From DASQZT01 sp035638575 (GTDB lineage: Bacteria > Acidobacteriota > Terriglobia > Bryobacterales > Bryobacteraceae): DNA of 64,000 nt. Under the pieces are notes generated by a model that was not told where the DNA came from, ran no database searches, and was given only the letters and a program-made list of their open reading frames with translations. Position 1 is the stretch's first letter. Every line of letters begins with the position of its first letter. The position numbers and the translations under genes were made by a program. The stretch is from NCBI GenBank assembly GCA_035638575.1, contig DASQZT010000132.1:124001-188000 (forward strand), read 5' to 3'. Below are positions 51,064-60,056 of the stretch, in pieces.

Positions 51064-51972
51064 ATGATGACGATCGATCGCCGCAAATTCCTGACCCGGT
51101 CCGCCGGCCTCGCGGCCGCGGCCGCTATTCCCGCGCCAGCCATTCCGGCACCGGCCAGGGTCTCGCGGGAATCCGGAGTCAAGCTCAAACTGGGACTGAA
51201 CGCCTACTCCTTCGACAGGCCCCTGCGCGAGGGCGGCATGACCCTCGCGGATACCGTCCATTTCTGCGCTCAGCACGGTGTCGACGCCCTGGACGCGACC
51301 GGATACTACTTCCCCGGTTATCCCAACGTCCCAACCGACGAGTACATCTACAACCTGAAGCGGACCGCCTTCGTCAACGGCGTCGCCATCAGCGGCACCG
51401 GCGTGCGCAACGACTTCGCCGTGGCGGACGAAACCGCGCGCAAGAAGGACGTGCAGTTGGTGAAGGACTGGATCGTGGCCGCGAGCAAACTGGGCGCGCC
51501 GGTGATCCGGGTCTTTTCCGGCGCGGCGCGTCCCAATGGGCATAGCTTTGACGAAGCGCTCGAATGGATGGCGGCCGATTTCAAAGAGTGCGCGGCGTTC
51601 GGCAAACAGCACGGCGTGATGATCGCGATCCAGCAGCACAACGACTTTCTCAAGACGGCCGCCGAGACCATCCGCGTGATCGACACGGTGGGGTCCGATT
51701 GGTTCGGCTGCATTCTGGATATCGGCAGCCTGCGCTCGGGCGACCCATACGCCGAGATCGAAAAACTGGTGCCCTACGCGGTGTCGTGGCAGATCAAGGA
51801 GAACGTCGGGCGCGACGGCAAAGAGGAGCCCACGGACCTGGCGAAGATCAAGGCGATCATCGACCGCTCCGGTTACCGCGGCTATGTGCCGTTCGAGGCG
51901 TTGGGCGGCGGCGATCCGCGGGTGAAGGTGGCGGGCTTCCTGGAGAAGATCCGCACAGCCTTCGGGTTGTAG
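51064..51972 (+). CDS. Tat-exported sugar phosphate isomerase/epimerase-like TIM barrel
   Basis: A 302-residue protein. Residues 1-36 form a Tat signal (DRRKFLTRSAGLAAAAAIPA), so it folds in the cytoplasm before export. The barrel belongs to the xylose-isomerase-like AP endonuclease family 2 fold: LKLGLNAYSFDRPL, DALDATGYYFPGYP, GVMIAIQQHNDFLKT (metal-site His/Glu region) and GYVPFEALGGGDPR. Secreted members act on keto-sugars or inositols with a divalent metal; the substrate is unknown. The start may be either of two adjacent ATG codons. Confidence 0.85.
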   Translation: MMTIDRRKFLTRSAGLAAAAAIPAPAIPAPARVSRESGVKLKLGLNAYSFDRPLREGGMTLADTVHFCAQHGVDALDATGYYFPGYPNVPTDEYIYNLKRTAFVNGVAISGTGVRNDFAVADETARKKDVQLVKDWIVAASKLGAPVIRVFSGAARPNGHSFDEALEWMAADFKECAAFGKQHGVMIAIQQHNDFLKTAAETIRVIDTVGSDWFGCILDIGSLRSGDPYAEIEKLVPYAVSWQIKENVGRDGKEEPTDLAKIKAIIDRSGYRGYVPFEALGGGDPRVKVAGFLEKIRTAFGL

Positions 51973-52011
51973 CCGCGACCAGATCGCCGTCCCACGTGGT
52001 AATTTGGACGC

Positions 52012-53319
52012 ATGCGTACGATACTTGGGGCGCTGCTGCTGGCTTCGCTGCTGGGCGCCCAACAGGACACGCGGACCAGCACACTGGCCAACGGGATGAA
52101 GGTGATCGTCCAGGAAGATCACGGAATTCCCAACGTGGCGATGTACTTCTTCTATCGGATCGGGTCGCGCAACGAGCGGCCTGGCGCCACGGGGCTCTCG
52201 CATTTCTTCGAGCACATGATGTTCAACGGCGCGAAGAAGTACGGCCCGAAGATGTTCGACAAAATGATGGACAACAACGGGGGCAACAACAACGCGTACA
52301 CCAGCAACGACGTGACGGTGTACACGGACTGGTTCCCCAGCTCGGCGCTGGAGCTGATGTTCGACATGGAGTCGGACCGGATCCGCGACCTGGCGTTCGA
52401 CCCGAAGATCATCGAGAGCGAGCGGGGCGTGGTGTATTCGGAGCGGCGCTCGTCGGTGGACAACAGCAACATGGGCATGCTGCGGGAATTGGCGATGGCC
52501 ACGGCGTTCGAGGCGCACCCGTATCACTGGCCGGTGGTGGGATGGCCTTCGGACATCGAGTCGTGGACCATGGACGATCTGAAGAATCACTTTCGCATGG
52601 GATACGCGCCGAACAACTGCGTGATGGTGATGGTGGGAGACGTGCGCTTCGACCAGGTGATGGGGCTGGCGCGCAAGTACCTGGAGCCGATTCCGCGCCA
52701 GGAGCCGCCTCCGCCGGTGCGCACGAAGGAGCCGGCGCAACTGGGCGAGCGGCGCGTGACGCTCTCCAAGCCGGCGCAACTGCCGTTGCAGATGGTGCTG
52801 TTCCACGTGCCGGAGACGAAGAACCCGGACACGCCGGCGCTGCAACTGGCCGGTACGGTGCTGACGCAAGGGCAAAGCTCGCGGCTGTACCAGCGCATGG
52901 TGGACCGCGAGCAACTGGCGCTTTCGGTCGGCGGCGGCGTGCCGCAGGCCCTGGACCCGACGCTGTTTCAGTTCATCATCCAGCCGCGGTCGGGCGTGGA
53001 CCCGGCGGCGACCGAGAAGGCGCTTTATGAAGAGCTGGCGCGGCTGGGGAGCGAGCCGGTTCCGGAGGCGGAGCTGCGGAAGGCCAAGAACCAGATGCTG
53101 GCGGCCTTCTACCGGTCGTTGAAGACCATCGAAGGACGCGCCAACCTGTTGGGGACGTACGAGGTTTTCCACGGCGACTATGCGGCGCTCTACGACACCG
53201 ACAAACGGATCGAAGCGGTGACGGCGGCGGATGTCGAGCGCGTGGCCAGGCAGTATTTCACGGCGAAGAACCGGACTGTGGCGACGCTGGTTCCGGAGAA
53301 GGCGGAGGTGGGACAGTGA
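52012..53319 (+). CDS. M16-family zinc peptidase, active subunit
   Basis: A 435-residue pitrilysin-type peptidase with a short signal peptide (MRTILGALLLASLLGAQ). The inverted zinc motif HFFEH lies at residues 64-68 with a downstream Glu in SERGVVYSERR, so it is catalytically complete. It degrades peptides in the envelope. Its stop overlaps the start of the second M16 gene (GTGA), which encodes the inactive half; together they should form the active/inactive heterodimer known for bacterial M16B pairs. Confidence 0.92.
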   Translation: MRTILGALLLASLLGAQQDTRTSTLANGMKVIVQEDHGIPNVAMYFFYRIGSRNERPGATGLSHFFEHMMFNGAKKYGPKMFDKMMDNNGGNNNAYTSNDVTVYTDWFPSSALELMFDMESDRIRDLAFDPKIIESERGVVYSERRSSVDNSNMGMLRELAMATAFEAHPYHWPVVGWPSDIESWTMDDLKNHFRMGYAPNNCVMVMVGDVRFDQVMGLARKYLEPIPRQEPPPPVRTKEPAQLGERRVTLSKPAQLPLQMVLFHVPETKNPDTPALQLAGTVLTQGQSSRLYQRMVDREQLALSVGGGVPQALDPTLFQFIIQPRSGVDPAATEKALYEELARLGSEPVPEAELRKAKNQMLAAFYRSLKTIEGRANLLGTYEVFHGDYAALYDTDKRIEAVTAADVERVARQYFTAKNRTVATLVPEKAEVGQ

Positions 53320-54692
53320 AACGGCTGATGCTGGCGATGGCCCTGTGCGGAGGGCTGGCGGGGCAGGTGAAGCTGCCTTCATACACGCGGGAAGTGCTGC
53401 CCAACGGGACGGTGGTTTACCTGGTGCAGCGGACCGGGCTGCCGCTGGTGAGCTTCCGGGTGCTGGTGAAGGGCGGGGACGAATCGGCGCCGGCCGCAAT
53501 GGCGGGGCTGCCGGAGGTTGCGGCGGAGCTGCTGCGGCGCGGCACGGCCACGCGCGGGGCGACGCAGTTCGCCGAGGAGCTGGACGGGCTGGGCGGAACT
53601 TTCATGGCCGGGACGGACGAACAGGCCACCACGATCTCGGCGGAGTTCCTGAAGAAAGACTTCGACCGGGGGTTGGCACTGGTGGCGGACGCGGTGCTCA
53701 ACGCGGCGTATTCCGAGGAGGAGGTGCGCAAGGCGCTGGGCCGGCGCGTGGACGCGCTGAAGTCGATCAAGGACAATCCGGGCGCGGCGATCACGCAGTA
53801 CTACCACAACTTCTTTTTCGGCAGCGCGCACCCGTACGGGCGCGTGCCGGACGAAGCGTCGCTCGATCGCATCCGCCGCCAGGACATCATCGACTACCAC
53901 AAGCGGCAGTACGTGGGGCGCAACCTGGTGGTGATCGTGGCGGGGGATTTCGACCCCGCGGCGGCGAAGGCGCGGGTGGCGGCCACGTTTGGCGCGGCTC
54001 CCCCGGGCACGGCTTATGCGTGGATGGAAGACAAGCCGCCGGCGGCGAGCGGCACGCGCGTGCTGCTGATCGACAAGCCGGATGCCACGCAGACGTATTT
54101 CGTGATCGCCCAGCCGGGCGTGCGGCGGGCGACCGCGGACCGCGTCCCGCTCGGCCTGGTGAATACGCTGTTCGGCGGGCGCTTCACGTCGATGATCAAC
54201 GACGAGCTGCGCGTCAACTCGGGGCTGACCTACGGCGCGAACTCGCGGGTTCAAATGGCGCGGCTGACAGGCGGGCTGTACATCAGCTCTTACACCAAGA
54301 CCGAGACCACGGAAAAGGCGATCGACCTGGCGCTGGAGGTTCTGAAACGGCTCCACGACCAGGGGATCACGGCCGAGCAACTCGCTTCCGCCAAGGCGTA
54401 CACCAAGGGCACATTCCCGCCGCAGCGCGTGCAGACCGCGGACCAGATCGCCACCGTGTTGGGCGAGCTGGAGCTGTTCGGCCTGGGGCGGGACGAAGTG
54501 GACGAGTTCTTCGCGCGGGTGGATGCGGTGACGCTCCAGCAGGCCAACGACGTGGTGAAGCGCTACTACCGCACCGAAAACCTGACGTTCGTCCTGCTGG
54601 GCAACGCATCGAAGGTACGCAGCATCGCGGCGAAGTACGGGCCGAACGTGGTGGAGCGGACCACCAAGCAGCCCGGCTGGGCGGGCATGTAG
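53316..54692 (+). CDS. M16-family peptidase, inactive partner subunit
   Basis: A 458-residue protein with the same fold and a signal peptide (MKRLMLAMALCGGLAGQ). At the zinc-motif position it reads AGLPEVAAELL instead of HxxEH, so no zinc site remains; the conserved substrate-loop segment GGRFTSMINDELRVNSGLTYGA is kept, as in non-catalytic M16 subunits. GTG start within the stop of the active subunit, so the two are co-translated. Confidence 0.92.
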   Translation: MKRLMLAMALCGGLAGQVKLPSYTREVLPNGTVVYLVQRTGLPLVSFRVLVKGGDESAPAAMAGLPEVAAELLRRGTATRGATQFAEELDGLGGTFMAGTDEQATTISAEFLKKDFDRGLALVADAVLNAAYSEEEVRKALGRRVDALKSIKDNPGAAITQYYHNFFFGSAHPYGRVPDEASLDRIRRQDIIDYHKRQYVGRNLVVIVAGDFDPAAAKARVAATFGAAPPGTAYAWMEDKPPAASGTRVLLIDKPDATQTYFVIAQPGVRRATADRVPLGLVNTLFGGRFTSMINDELRVNSGLTYGANSRVQMARLTGGLYISSYTKTETTEKAIDLALEVLKRLHDQGITAEQLASAKAYTKGTFPPQRVQTADQIATVLGELELFGLGRDEVDEFFARVDAVTLQQANDVVKRYYRTENLTFVLLGNASKVRSIAAKYGPNVVERTTKQPGWAGM

Positions 54693-54707
54693 CGGCGGGC
54701 GCTCGAT

Positions 54708-55271
54708 ATGCCGGTAATCGTCTCCATGCTTCGCGGCGTGAACCTCGCGGGCCACAAGAAAATCGGGATGGACGCGCTGCGGAAGCTGTATGAGTCGCTG
54801 GGGCTGCGCGACGCGCAGACCTTCATTAACAGCGGCAACGTCATCTTCCGGACCCAGGGGCGGAACCTCGCGGCGCTGTCCCGGCGGATCGAAGACGCGA
54901 TCGAGCAGAGCTTCGGCTTCCGCTGCGACGTCATTGTCCGCACCATCCCGGAGCTGAGAGATGCGATTGCGGGAAACCCGTTCGCGGGGCGGAGCGGCAT
55001 CGAACCGGGCAAGCTCGCGGTAACGTTCCTGGCCTCCGATCCGGGGCAGGAAGCGCGGGAAAAGGTGCTCCGGATCAAAGCCGATCCCGAGGAGGTCAGG
55101 ATCGCCGGCCGCGAGCTTTACATTTACTATCCCAACGGCATGGCGCGCCCAAAACTGACGTGGCCGACGCTCGAGAGGATCCTGAAGACCTCCGGAACGG
55201 CCAGAAACTGGAACACCGCGAGGAAGCTGCTGGAGATCGCCGAGGGGATGGAGAAGCCAGTTTCCTGTTGA
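54708..55271 (+). CDS. DUF1697-family protein
   Basis: A 187-residue protein with the family opening VSMLRGVNLAGHKKIGMDAL and TFINSGNVIF, and the closing TWPTLERILKTSGTARNWNT. DUF1697 proteins are widespread, cytoplasmic and uncharacterised. It lies 15 bp after the M16 pair. Its stop (55269-55271) falls inside the promoter of the next padR gene. Confidence 0.9.
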   Translation: MPVIVSMLRGVNLAGHKKIGMDALRKLYESLGLRDAQTFINSGNVIFRTQGRNLAALSRRIEDAIEQSFGFRCDVIVRTIPELRDAIAGNPFAGRSGIEPGKLAVTFLASDPGQEAREKVLRIKADPEEVRIAGRELYIYYPNGMARPKLTWPTLERILKTSGTARNWNTARKLLEIAEGMEKPVSC

Positions 55272-55307
55272 CATCCAAAAGGAAGAGAGCCATACTCCTC
55301 TTGGATG
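55268..55307 (+). promoter_or_regulatory. padR promoter and inverted repeat ending on the start codon
   Basis: TTGACA (55268-55273) and CATACT (55291-55296) at 17 bp, identical in both boxes and in spacing to the promoter at 20181. The repeat CATCCAAAAGGA (55272-55283) and TCCTCTTGGATG (55296-55307) pairs at 11 of 12 positions around a 12-base gap; its last three bases are the ATG. Confidence 0.72.
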
Positions 55308-55649
55308 CCTAAAGAAGATCCCAAATCCGAGATCCTCCAGGGGACGCTGGACCTGATGGTGCTGAGCACGCTGGAGACCATGGGGCCGCAGCACGGGTTC
55401 GGACTGGCGAAGCGAATCCAGCAGATTTCGGGCGGCGCCCTCGACCTGAACCAGGGCACGCTGTATCCGGCGCTTTTGCGGCTGGAGCAGCGGGGGTGGA
55501 TCGAATCGCGGTGGGGCGCCTCCGATGCCAACCGGCGCGCGAAGTTCTACGAGATCACGCGCAAGGGGCGGAAGCAGATCCGGAAAGAGTCGGACGACTG
55601 GGCGCGCACGGCCGCCATCATGGAGCGGTTCGTGCGGCTGGCCGAGTAG
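55305..55649 (+). CDS. PadR-family transcriptional regulator (ADOP-linked)
   Basis: A 114-residue winged-helix protein (SEILQGTLDLMVLSTLETMG, NQGTLYPALLRLEQRGWIES) with the C-terminal dimer helix RKQIRKESDDWARTAAIMER. It precedes an ADOP permease gene that is broken, so the regulator may now only control itself. It has kept an apparently functional operator. Confidence 0.92.
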   Translation: MPKEDPKSEILQGTLDLMVLSTLETMGPQHGFGLAKRIQQISGGALDLNQGTLYPALLRLEQRGWIESRWGASDANRRAKFYEITRKGRKQIRKESDDWARTAAIMERFVRLAE

Positions 55650-55658
55650 GGGCGTGCG

Positions 55659-56216
55659 ATGGCGGCTATCCGGCAACGTTTCCTGGCGCTGTTCCGCAGA
55701 GGCCGTCTGGATCGCGAACTGGGCGATGAAATCGCCACTCATCTCGCGATGCAGGAAGAGGAGTTTCGCCGCGCCGGCATGAGCCCGGCGGAGGCCAGGC
55801 GCGCCGCGCGGCGCGAATTCGGCGGCGTCGCCCAGACGATGGAGACGTACCGCGAGCGGCGCGGCATCCCGTGGATCGAAGGGTTGGCGCAGGACATCCG
55901 CTATGCGGAGCGCGGGCTGCGGCGCAGTCCCGGATTCACGGCGGCGGCGGTGTTGTCGCTGGCTTTGGGCATCGGCGCCAACACGGCGATCTTCTCGCTG
56001 TTTCATACGCTCATGCTGCGCATGCTGCCGGTGGCGCGCCCCGGCGAGCTGGTTTCGATGGCGACCACAGGGGGATGGAGCAGGGGCACTTCCTCGTACC
56101 CGCTGTACCTCGACCTGCGGCAGCGCAACGACCTGTTTCGCGACGTGGCGGCGCGCACCTTCGTGAGCAAGGTGCGTTTCCAGCCGGGGAACGGCGCGCG
56201 CACCGAGCTCGAGTAG
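55659..56216 (+). pseudogene. ADOP permease, N-terminal fragment
   Basis: The first ~180 codons of an ADOP permease: the N-terminal cytoplasmic part (LDRELGDEIATHLAMQEEEF), first transmembrane helix (SPGFTAAAVLSLALGIGANT) and start of the periplasmic domain (FVSKVRFQPGNGARTE). The frame then enters unrelated sequence and stops at 56214-56216. The C-terminal part lies at 57680-58699, so this is one gene interrupted by about 1.46 kb and lacking roughly 330-350 central codons. Confidence 0.85.
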
Positions 56217-56334
56217 AGATGAAACGACCCGGCAATCGTCCCTCCACCCGAAAACGGACAGGGGATAACACCATGACGCCGCAGATGATGACGACGCCAC
56301 GGAGTTCTACTTCCGTGCGCAGGCGTTCCAGTGT

Positions 56335-56521
56335 CGGGTTCGGAAATCGCCGTGGAAATCAGATGAGCGACTTCGAGGAGGTGATTGATGTAGGGTTCGG
56401 CGGCGGCTTCCTTCCGCTTCTGGGTGGCGTGCTTTTCGGCGGCGAACGAAGCGGCTTCCAAGATGGCCTGCACGAATTTCAATTCGGCGGCAATGTCCGG
56501 TGTGGCAGCGGGTTCCGGCAT
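56335..56521 (-). pseudogene. N-terminal remnant of an HD-domain (RelA/SpoT hydrolase-like) protein
   Basis: The ATG at 56519-56521 starts MPEPAATPDIAAELKFVQAI and AAEPYINHLLEVAHLIST, the opening of small HD-domain (p)ppGpp-hydrolase-like proteins (KHATQKRK carries a first His). The similarity ends after about 62 codons near 56335, before the HD pair itself, where unrelated sequence starts. It is part of the material inserted in the permease gene. Confidence 0.6.
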
Positions 56522-56558
56522 GGCGTATCAGAATAGCACGCCAGATGCCGGTCGGACT

Positions 56559-57155
56559 TCAACGCCTGCCCCCAGTTTTTGTGCTGGAATACTGCGACCG
56601 ACGACCTCGCTGGGATTCATTCCGCCATTTGCTGAATCCAATGACACCAAATCCGGCACCCAGAAGACAGAGAGTGGAAGGCTCTGGAACACTGGCAACT
56701 ACTACGGTTCCAGAGACGCTCGTGAATTGGTTAGGGTCAGGAGAGACATTAATGGTTTCTCCAATAGGCTCGGAGGAACACCCTCCGTTTGAACTTGCCA
56801 AGCACCAAAAGTCACTACCCGTGAACAGATGCGGGGATTGAAATAAAACGTAGCCGCTGTCGGAGCCGCTGAAATTGAACAGCAGTAGGGTCGCTGTTGC
56901 CGACAAATCGGAGCCTACAAGACCGAGAGCGGAATTCGAGCCGCTCAACGGCCCCAGGAGGTCAAACGTAGTCGTGCCGTCATTCAACAACAAGTTCCAA
57001 TCGAGAATCTTGCTGGCACCAAGAACCCCGACCGTTCCATCGGTTTCGATGAAGCCGGTCACTCTGCCAGCGCCGACCGTCTGATTAACGTCGTAGATTG
57101 CAGAGGCGCTGCTCAAGAAGACACTCGAAAGTAGAGTGATTGTCAGTCTCAACAT
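56559..57155 (-). CDS. PEP-CTERM sorting-domain protein
   Basis: A 198-residue exported protein with a signal peptide (MLRLTITLLSSVFLSSASA), a beta-rich body (DGTVGVLGASKILDWNLLLN, LFNFSGSDSGYVLF) and a PEP-CTERM signal: VPEPSTLCLLGAGFGVIGFSKWR (Pro-Glu-Pro, hydrophobic helix, basic end). Such proteins are processed by an exosortase; none is in the window. About 18 extra residues (SQRGRRSQYSSTKTGGRR) follow the basic end, which is unusual and may come from the insertion junction. It lies antisense within the broken permease and has its own promoter. Confidence 0.8.
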   Translation of the reverse strand: MLRLTITLLSSVFLSSASAIYDVNQTVGAGRVTGFIETDGTVGVLGASKILDWNLLLNDGTTTFDLLGPLSGSNSALGLVGSDLSATATLLLFNFSGSDSGYVLFQSPHLFTGSDFWCLASSNGGCSSEPIGETINVSPDPNQFTSVSGTVVVASVPEPSTLCLLGAGFGVIGFSKWRNESQRGRRSQYSSTKTGGRR

Positions 57156-57170
57156 GCGTATTGTCCTAAG

Positions 57171-57231
57171 CTGGAATTTCCCTTCCAGATAAGCTTTGCG
57201 GAATTTTATCACTCTCGCATTTTGGATGCAA
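57171..57231 (-). promoter_or_regulatory. Promoter and leader hairpin of the PEP-CTERM gene
   Basis: On the minus strand TTGCAT (57231-57226) and TAAAAT (57208-57203) stand 17 bp apart. Between this promoter and the ATG (57155) lies a perfect 6-bp stem, CTGGAA (57171-57176) with TTCCAG (57183-57188). Confidence 0.5.
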
Positions 57232-57679
57232 CAGGAAACGAAGAAGCATATGGCGCAAAGTACTGGCCTAGACGTACCGGAACGTTGCATAGTTAGACAT
57301 TTCAGTTCGTCTCCCAAAAGTGTAATTGGCGATAAGCGATTTGGCAGCAATGGGTTGGGAGGTGGACGGCTGAGCGGTGGTTTGCCGAAGGGCGAGTGCC
57401 GGTGAGAGTTGGGGACCGGAAAGCCAACGGAGCCAATCGGACAGCGAATCGACGGAAGGCACCTCAGGGTTTCTGCCCAGGGATTTTGAGGCACTATCGC
57501 AGAAGACTATGTCGTTTCAGCGGACGGCAAGACCCTGACCCAAACTCGAAAAGGTAACGGCCCGCAGTTGGCACGTGGTGGATCTGGAACGTGAGACCGG
57601 CATCCAGACCGCATGGGGCGGGTCAGGTCGGTGGCCGGGGCGGTAGGATTCAGCGACTCAACGCCCAGTCTGCTCCTTT
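57232..57679. other. Non-coding and remnant sequence inside the broken permease
   Basis: No intact gene is seen. Around 57495-57570 the plus strand reads GTIAEDYVVSADGKTLTQTRK, resembling a segment from acidobacterial secreted proteins, but without start or end. The right border with permease coding sequence is near 57680. Confidence 0.4.
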
Positions 57680-58699
57680 TTGAAGAGCGCGGACGTGGCC
57701 GGAGTCCGCCGTCGATTTCTGGCGCAAGCGGAGGCCCTGCCGGGCGTGCTCTCGGTGGCCTACGCGTTTCCCGGCCCCTACAGGTCAGGCAGCGCGGATT
57801 CCACCATTCGCGTGCCGGGCTCGGAGCGGACGGCCAAGGAGCCGGCCGTGGTAGAGATGCAATACGCATCGGCCCGCCATTTCGAAACCCTGGGCAGCAT
57901 GCCGATCCTCGGGCGCGACTTCGACCGCAACGATACCGCGATCTCGCGGCGCGTCGCGGTGGTGAACGAAGCTTTCGCGCGCGCGTTCTTCCCGGGCGGA
58001 GCGAGTCCCCTGGGGCGCCTGGTGAGTTTCGACGACAGCAAGCCGGAGGGCGGCGAGCCCACGTACATTGCCGGCGTGGTCCGCGACATGACGCACTACG
58101 GGCTGCGAAAAGGAGTCAGGCCCACGGTGTACGTGCCGTTCGAGCAGAAGGACGCCGGTTGGCCGCCCACCATACTGGTGAGGGCGGAGACCCCCGAGGG
58201 GGCGCTGGTTCCGGCGCTGCGCCGCGAACTGGAGAAGCTTGGGCCGCAGGTGGCGATGACGGATCCGCGGACCATCCGTCAGCAGATCGACGAGGACATC
58301 TTCCAGGATCGCCTGCTGGCCACGCTGAGCGGATTCTTCGGCGCGCTGGCGCTGACGCTTGCGGCCATCGGGCTCTACGGCGTGGTGGCTTACGGCACGG
58401 CGCGGAGGGCCGGCGAGATCGGCATTCGCATCGCGCTCGGCGCGCGGCGTTCCACGGTGCTGTGGATGGTGCTGCGCGATGCCTTGCTGCTGGTGGGCCT
58501 CGGCCTGGCGCTCGGCCTGCCGTTTTCCATCGTTGCGGGGCGGACCGTGGCGTCGGTGTTGTTCGAAGTGAAGCCGGCGGACTCGGTAACGCTGGCGGCC
58601 ACGGCGTGCGTGCTGGCGGCTATCGGGCTGGCGGCGGCGTTCGTGCCGGCGCGGCGCGCGGCGTCTTCGGAGCCCGTGCGGGTGCTGCGGCACGAGTGA
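57680..58699 (+). pseudogene. ADOP permease, C-terminal fragment
   Basis: The frame opens with a TTG (57680) inside native permease sequence (VAGVRRRFLAQAEALPGV) and continues through the second periplasmic domain to the last FtsX helices (LATLSGFFGALALTLAAIGL, then RRAGEIGIRIALGARRSTVL), ending PARRAASSEPVRVLRHE. It is intact in itself and could only be translated from an internal start. It is the 3' part of the gene whose 5' part is at 55659-56216. Confidence 0.85.
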
Positions 58700-58764
58700 C
58701 TGGCGCCCCGCCGGGGGAAAAGCAAGCATGGCCGGATGACGTACCGGCCATGCATTTCAGGGAC

Positions 58765-59238
58765 TCACATATGCGGGCCGGGCCCCGGCTGGCCTCCTCC
58801 CGGGCCACCGCCCGGGCCGAATCCGCCGGAGGAATTCAGCTTGGCCTGCTGGCCGGCCGTGAGGCTGGCGTAGAACGCCGCGTCGGCCTTGTTCTGGATA
58901 TCCGTAATCTGGCCGGTGGCGGTTCCGATGGAAGCGGAGAGCGAGTCGATGGTGGCGGTCGCGTTGCTCTTCACCGCTGTCTCGATCGCGGTCCAGTACG
59001 AGTTGAGAGCAGTTTGAATCGGCGTGATGGCGGCCGCCGCGTTGGTGAAAATGGTGGTTGCCTGGCTGACTTGCGCCGTGGTCAGGCTCAACAGAGAAGT
59101 GAGGCGGGCCACCTGATTCTGCACCATGGCCGCCGGGTCGGGGGGCGCGTTGGACGTTACCACGCCGAAGGGACCTTGGGCGAACACCGCGCTGGTCGAG
59201 AGGGCCGCGAAAATCATCGCTTTCGAGAGAGTCTTCAT
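58765..59238 (-). CDS. Secreted Spy/CpxP-like (LTxxQ) protein
   Basis: A 157-residue protein with a signal peptide (MKTLSKAMIFAALSTSAVFA) and a helical body with two LTxxQ-type motifs: LLSLTTAQVSQA and ASLTAGQQAKL. These motifs mark the Spy/CpxP chaperone family of the periplasm. The C-terminus is a Gly/Pro-rich tail (GFGPGGGPGGGQPGPGPHM). A second ATG one codon upstream (59241) is possible. It follows a kinase-regulator pair on the same strand, as in Cpx-type envelope stress systems. Confidence 0.75.
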   Translation of the reverse strand: MKTLSKAMIFAALSTSAVFAQGPFGVVTSNAPPDPAAMVQNQVARLTSLLSLTTAQVSQATTIFTNAAAAITPIQTALNSYWTAIETAVKSNATATIDSLSASIGTATGQITDIQNKADAAFYASLTAGQQAKLNSSGGFGPGGGPGGGQPGPGPHM

Positions 59239-59369
59239 CAATATTTTTCTCCTTGTGGTCCGGCATCGCGCCGGATCCTAAGAGGGACGACGGCCCGCGA
59301 ACGCGGCGCGTTCTACCCGCGGCGCGAGGCTTTACCTCCTTAATAGAGAGTTTGCGGTGGCTTAACAAA

Positions 59370-60056
59370 TCAGGCCGTGAAGCGGTAGCCCTTGCCGCGG
59401 ATGGTCTGGATGTGTTTGGGGAATTGCGGATCCTGCTCGAGCTTTTGCCGCAGCCAGGCGACGTGCACGTCGATGGTGCGGGAAGAGACTTCGCTCGAGT
59501 ACTCCCACACTTTTTGCAGGATCTCCTCGCGCGGCACCACGCGCTCGCGGTTGTCGACGAGGTAGCGCAGGAGCTGCAGTTCCTTCGCAGCGAGGTTCAG
59601 ACGCTCCCCGTTCTTGCGCACCTCGGCGCGCTCGAAGTTGACTTCGACGTCGTCGAACTGAAACGTCCGGACGGGGATGCGGTTCTCTTTGTGCACGCGC
59701 CGCAGGAGCGCCTCGATGCGCGCCAGCAACTCGGCGGGATCGAAGGGCTTGGTGAGGTAATCGTCGGCTCCGAGTTTGAGGCCCACGACACGATCCACCA
59801 CCTGTGTTTTGGCGGTGAGCATCAGGATGGCGGTGTCGATACCCTTCTGCCTCAACTCCCGGCAGACGTCGAAGCCGGTCTTTTTGGGGAGCATCACGTC
59901 GAGGACGACGAGATCGAAGCGGGCCTCCAGAGCTTTGGAGAGCCCCGCCTCGCCGTCGGCGGCCGATTCGACTTCGTAGCCCTCGGCGGCCAGCAGATCG
60001 GAGATGGTGAGGACCAGGCCCGGCTCGTCTTCAATCAGGAGAATGCGCAAGCTCAT
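59370..60056 (-). CDS. OmpR/PhoB-family response regulator
   Basis: A 228-residue regulator. The receiver domain carries acids Glu9/Asp10, phospho-acceptor Asp53 (VVLDVMLPKKTGFDV), Thr in MLTAKTQ and Lys in YLTKPFDPAELLARI; the C-terminal winged helix (about 130-226) has ELQLLRYLVDNRERVVPREE and RTIDVHVAWLRQKLE. Its start lies within the kinase gene (26-bp overlap), so both are made together. Confidence 0.95.
   Translation of the reverse strand: MSLRILLIEDEPGLVLTISDLLAAEGYEVESAADGEAGLSKALEARFDLVVLDVMLPKKTGFDVCRELRQKGIDTAILMLTAKTQVVDRVVGLKLGADDYLTKPFDPAELLARIEALLRRVHKENRIPVRTFQFDDVEVNFERAEVRKNGERLNLAAKELQLLRYLVDNRERVVPREEILQKVWEYSSEVSSRTIDVHVAWLRQKLEQDPQFPKHIQTIRGKGYRFTA

Noticed and set aside
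53379..56300. 973-codon open frame spanning the M16, DUF1697, padR and permease genes
   Set aside because: It crosses five recognisable genes on the other strand and has no family features; a GC-driven open frame.
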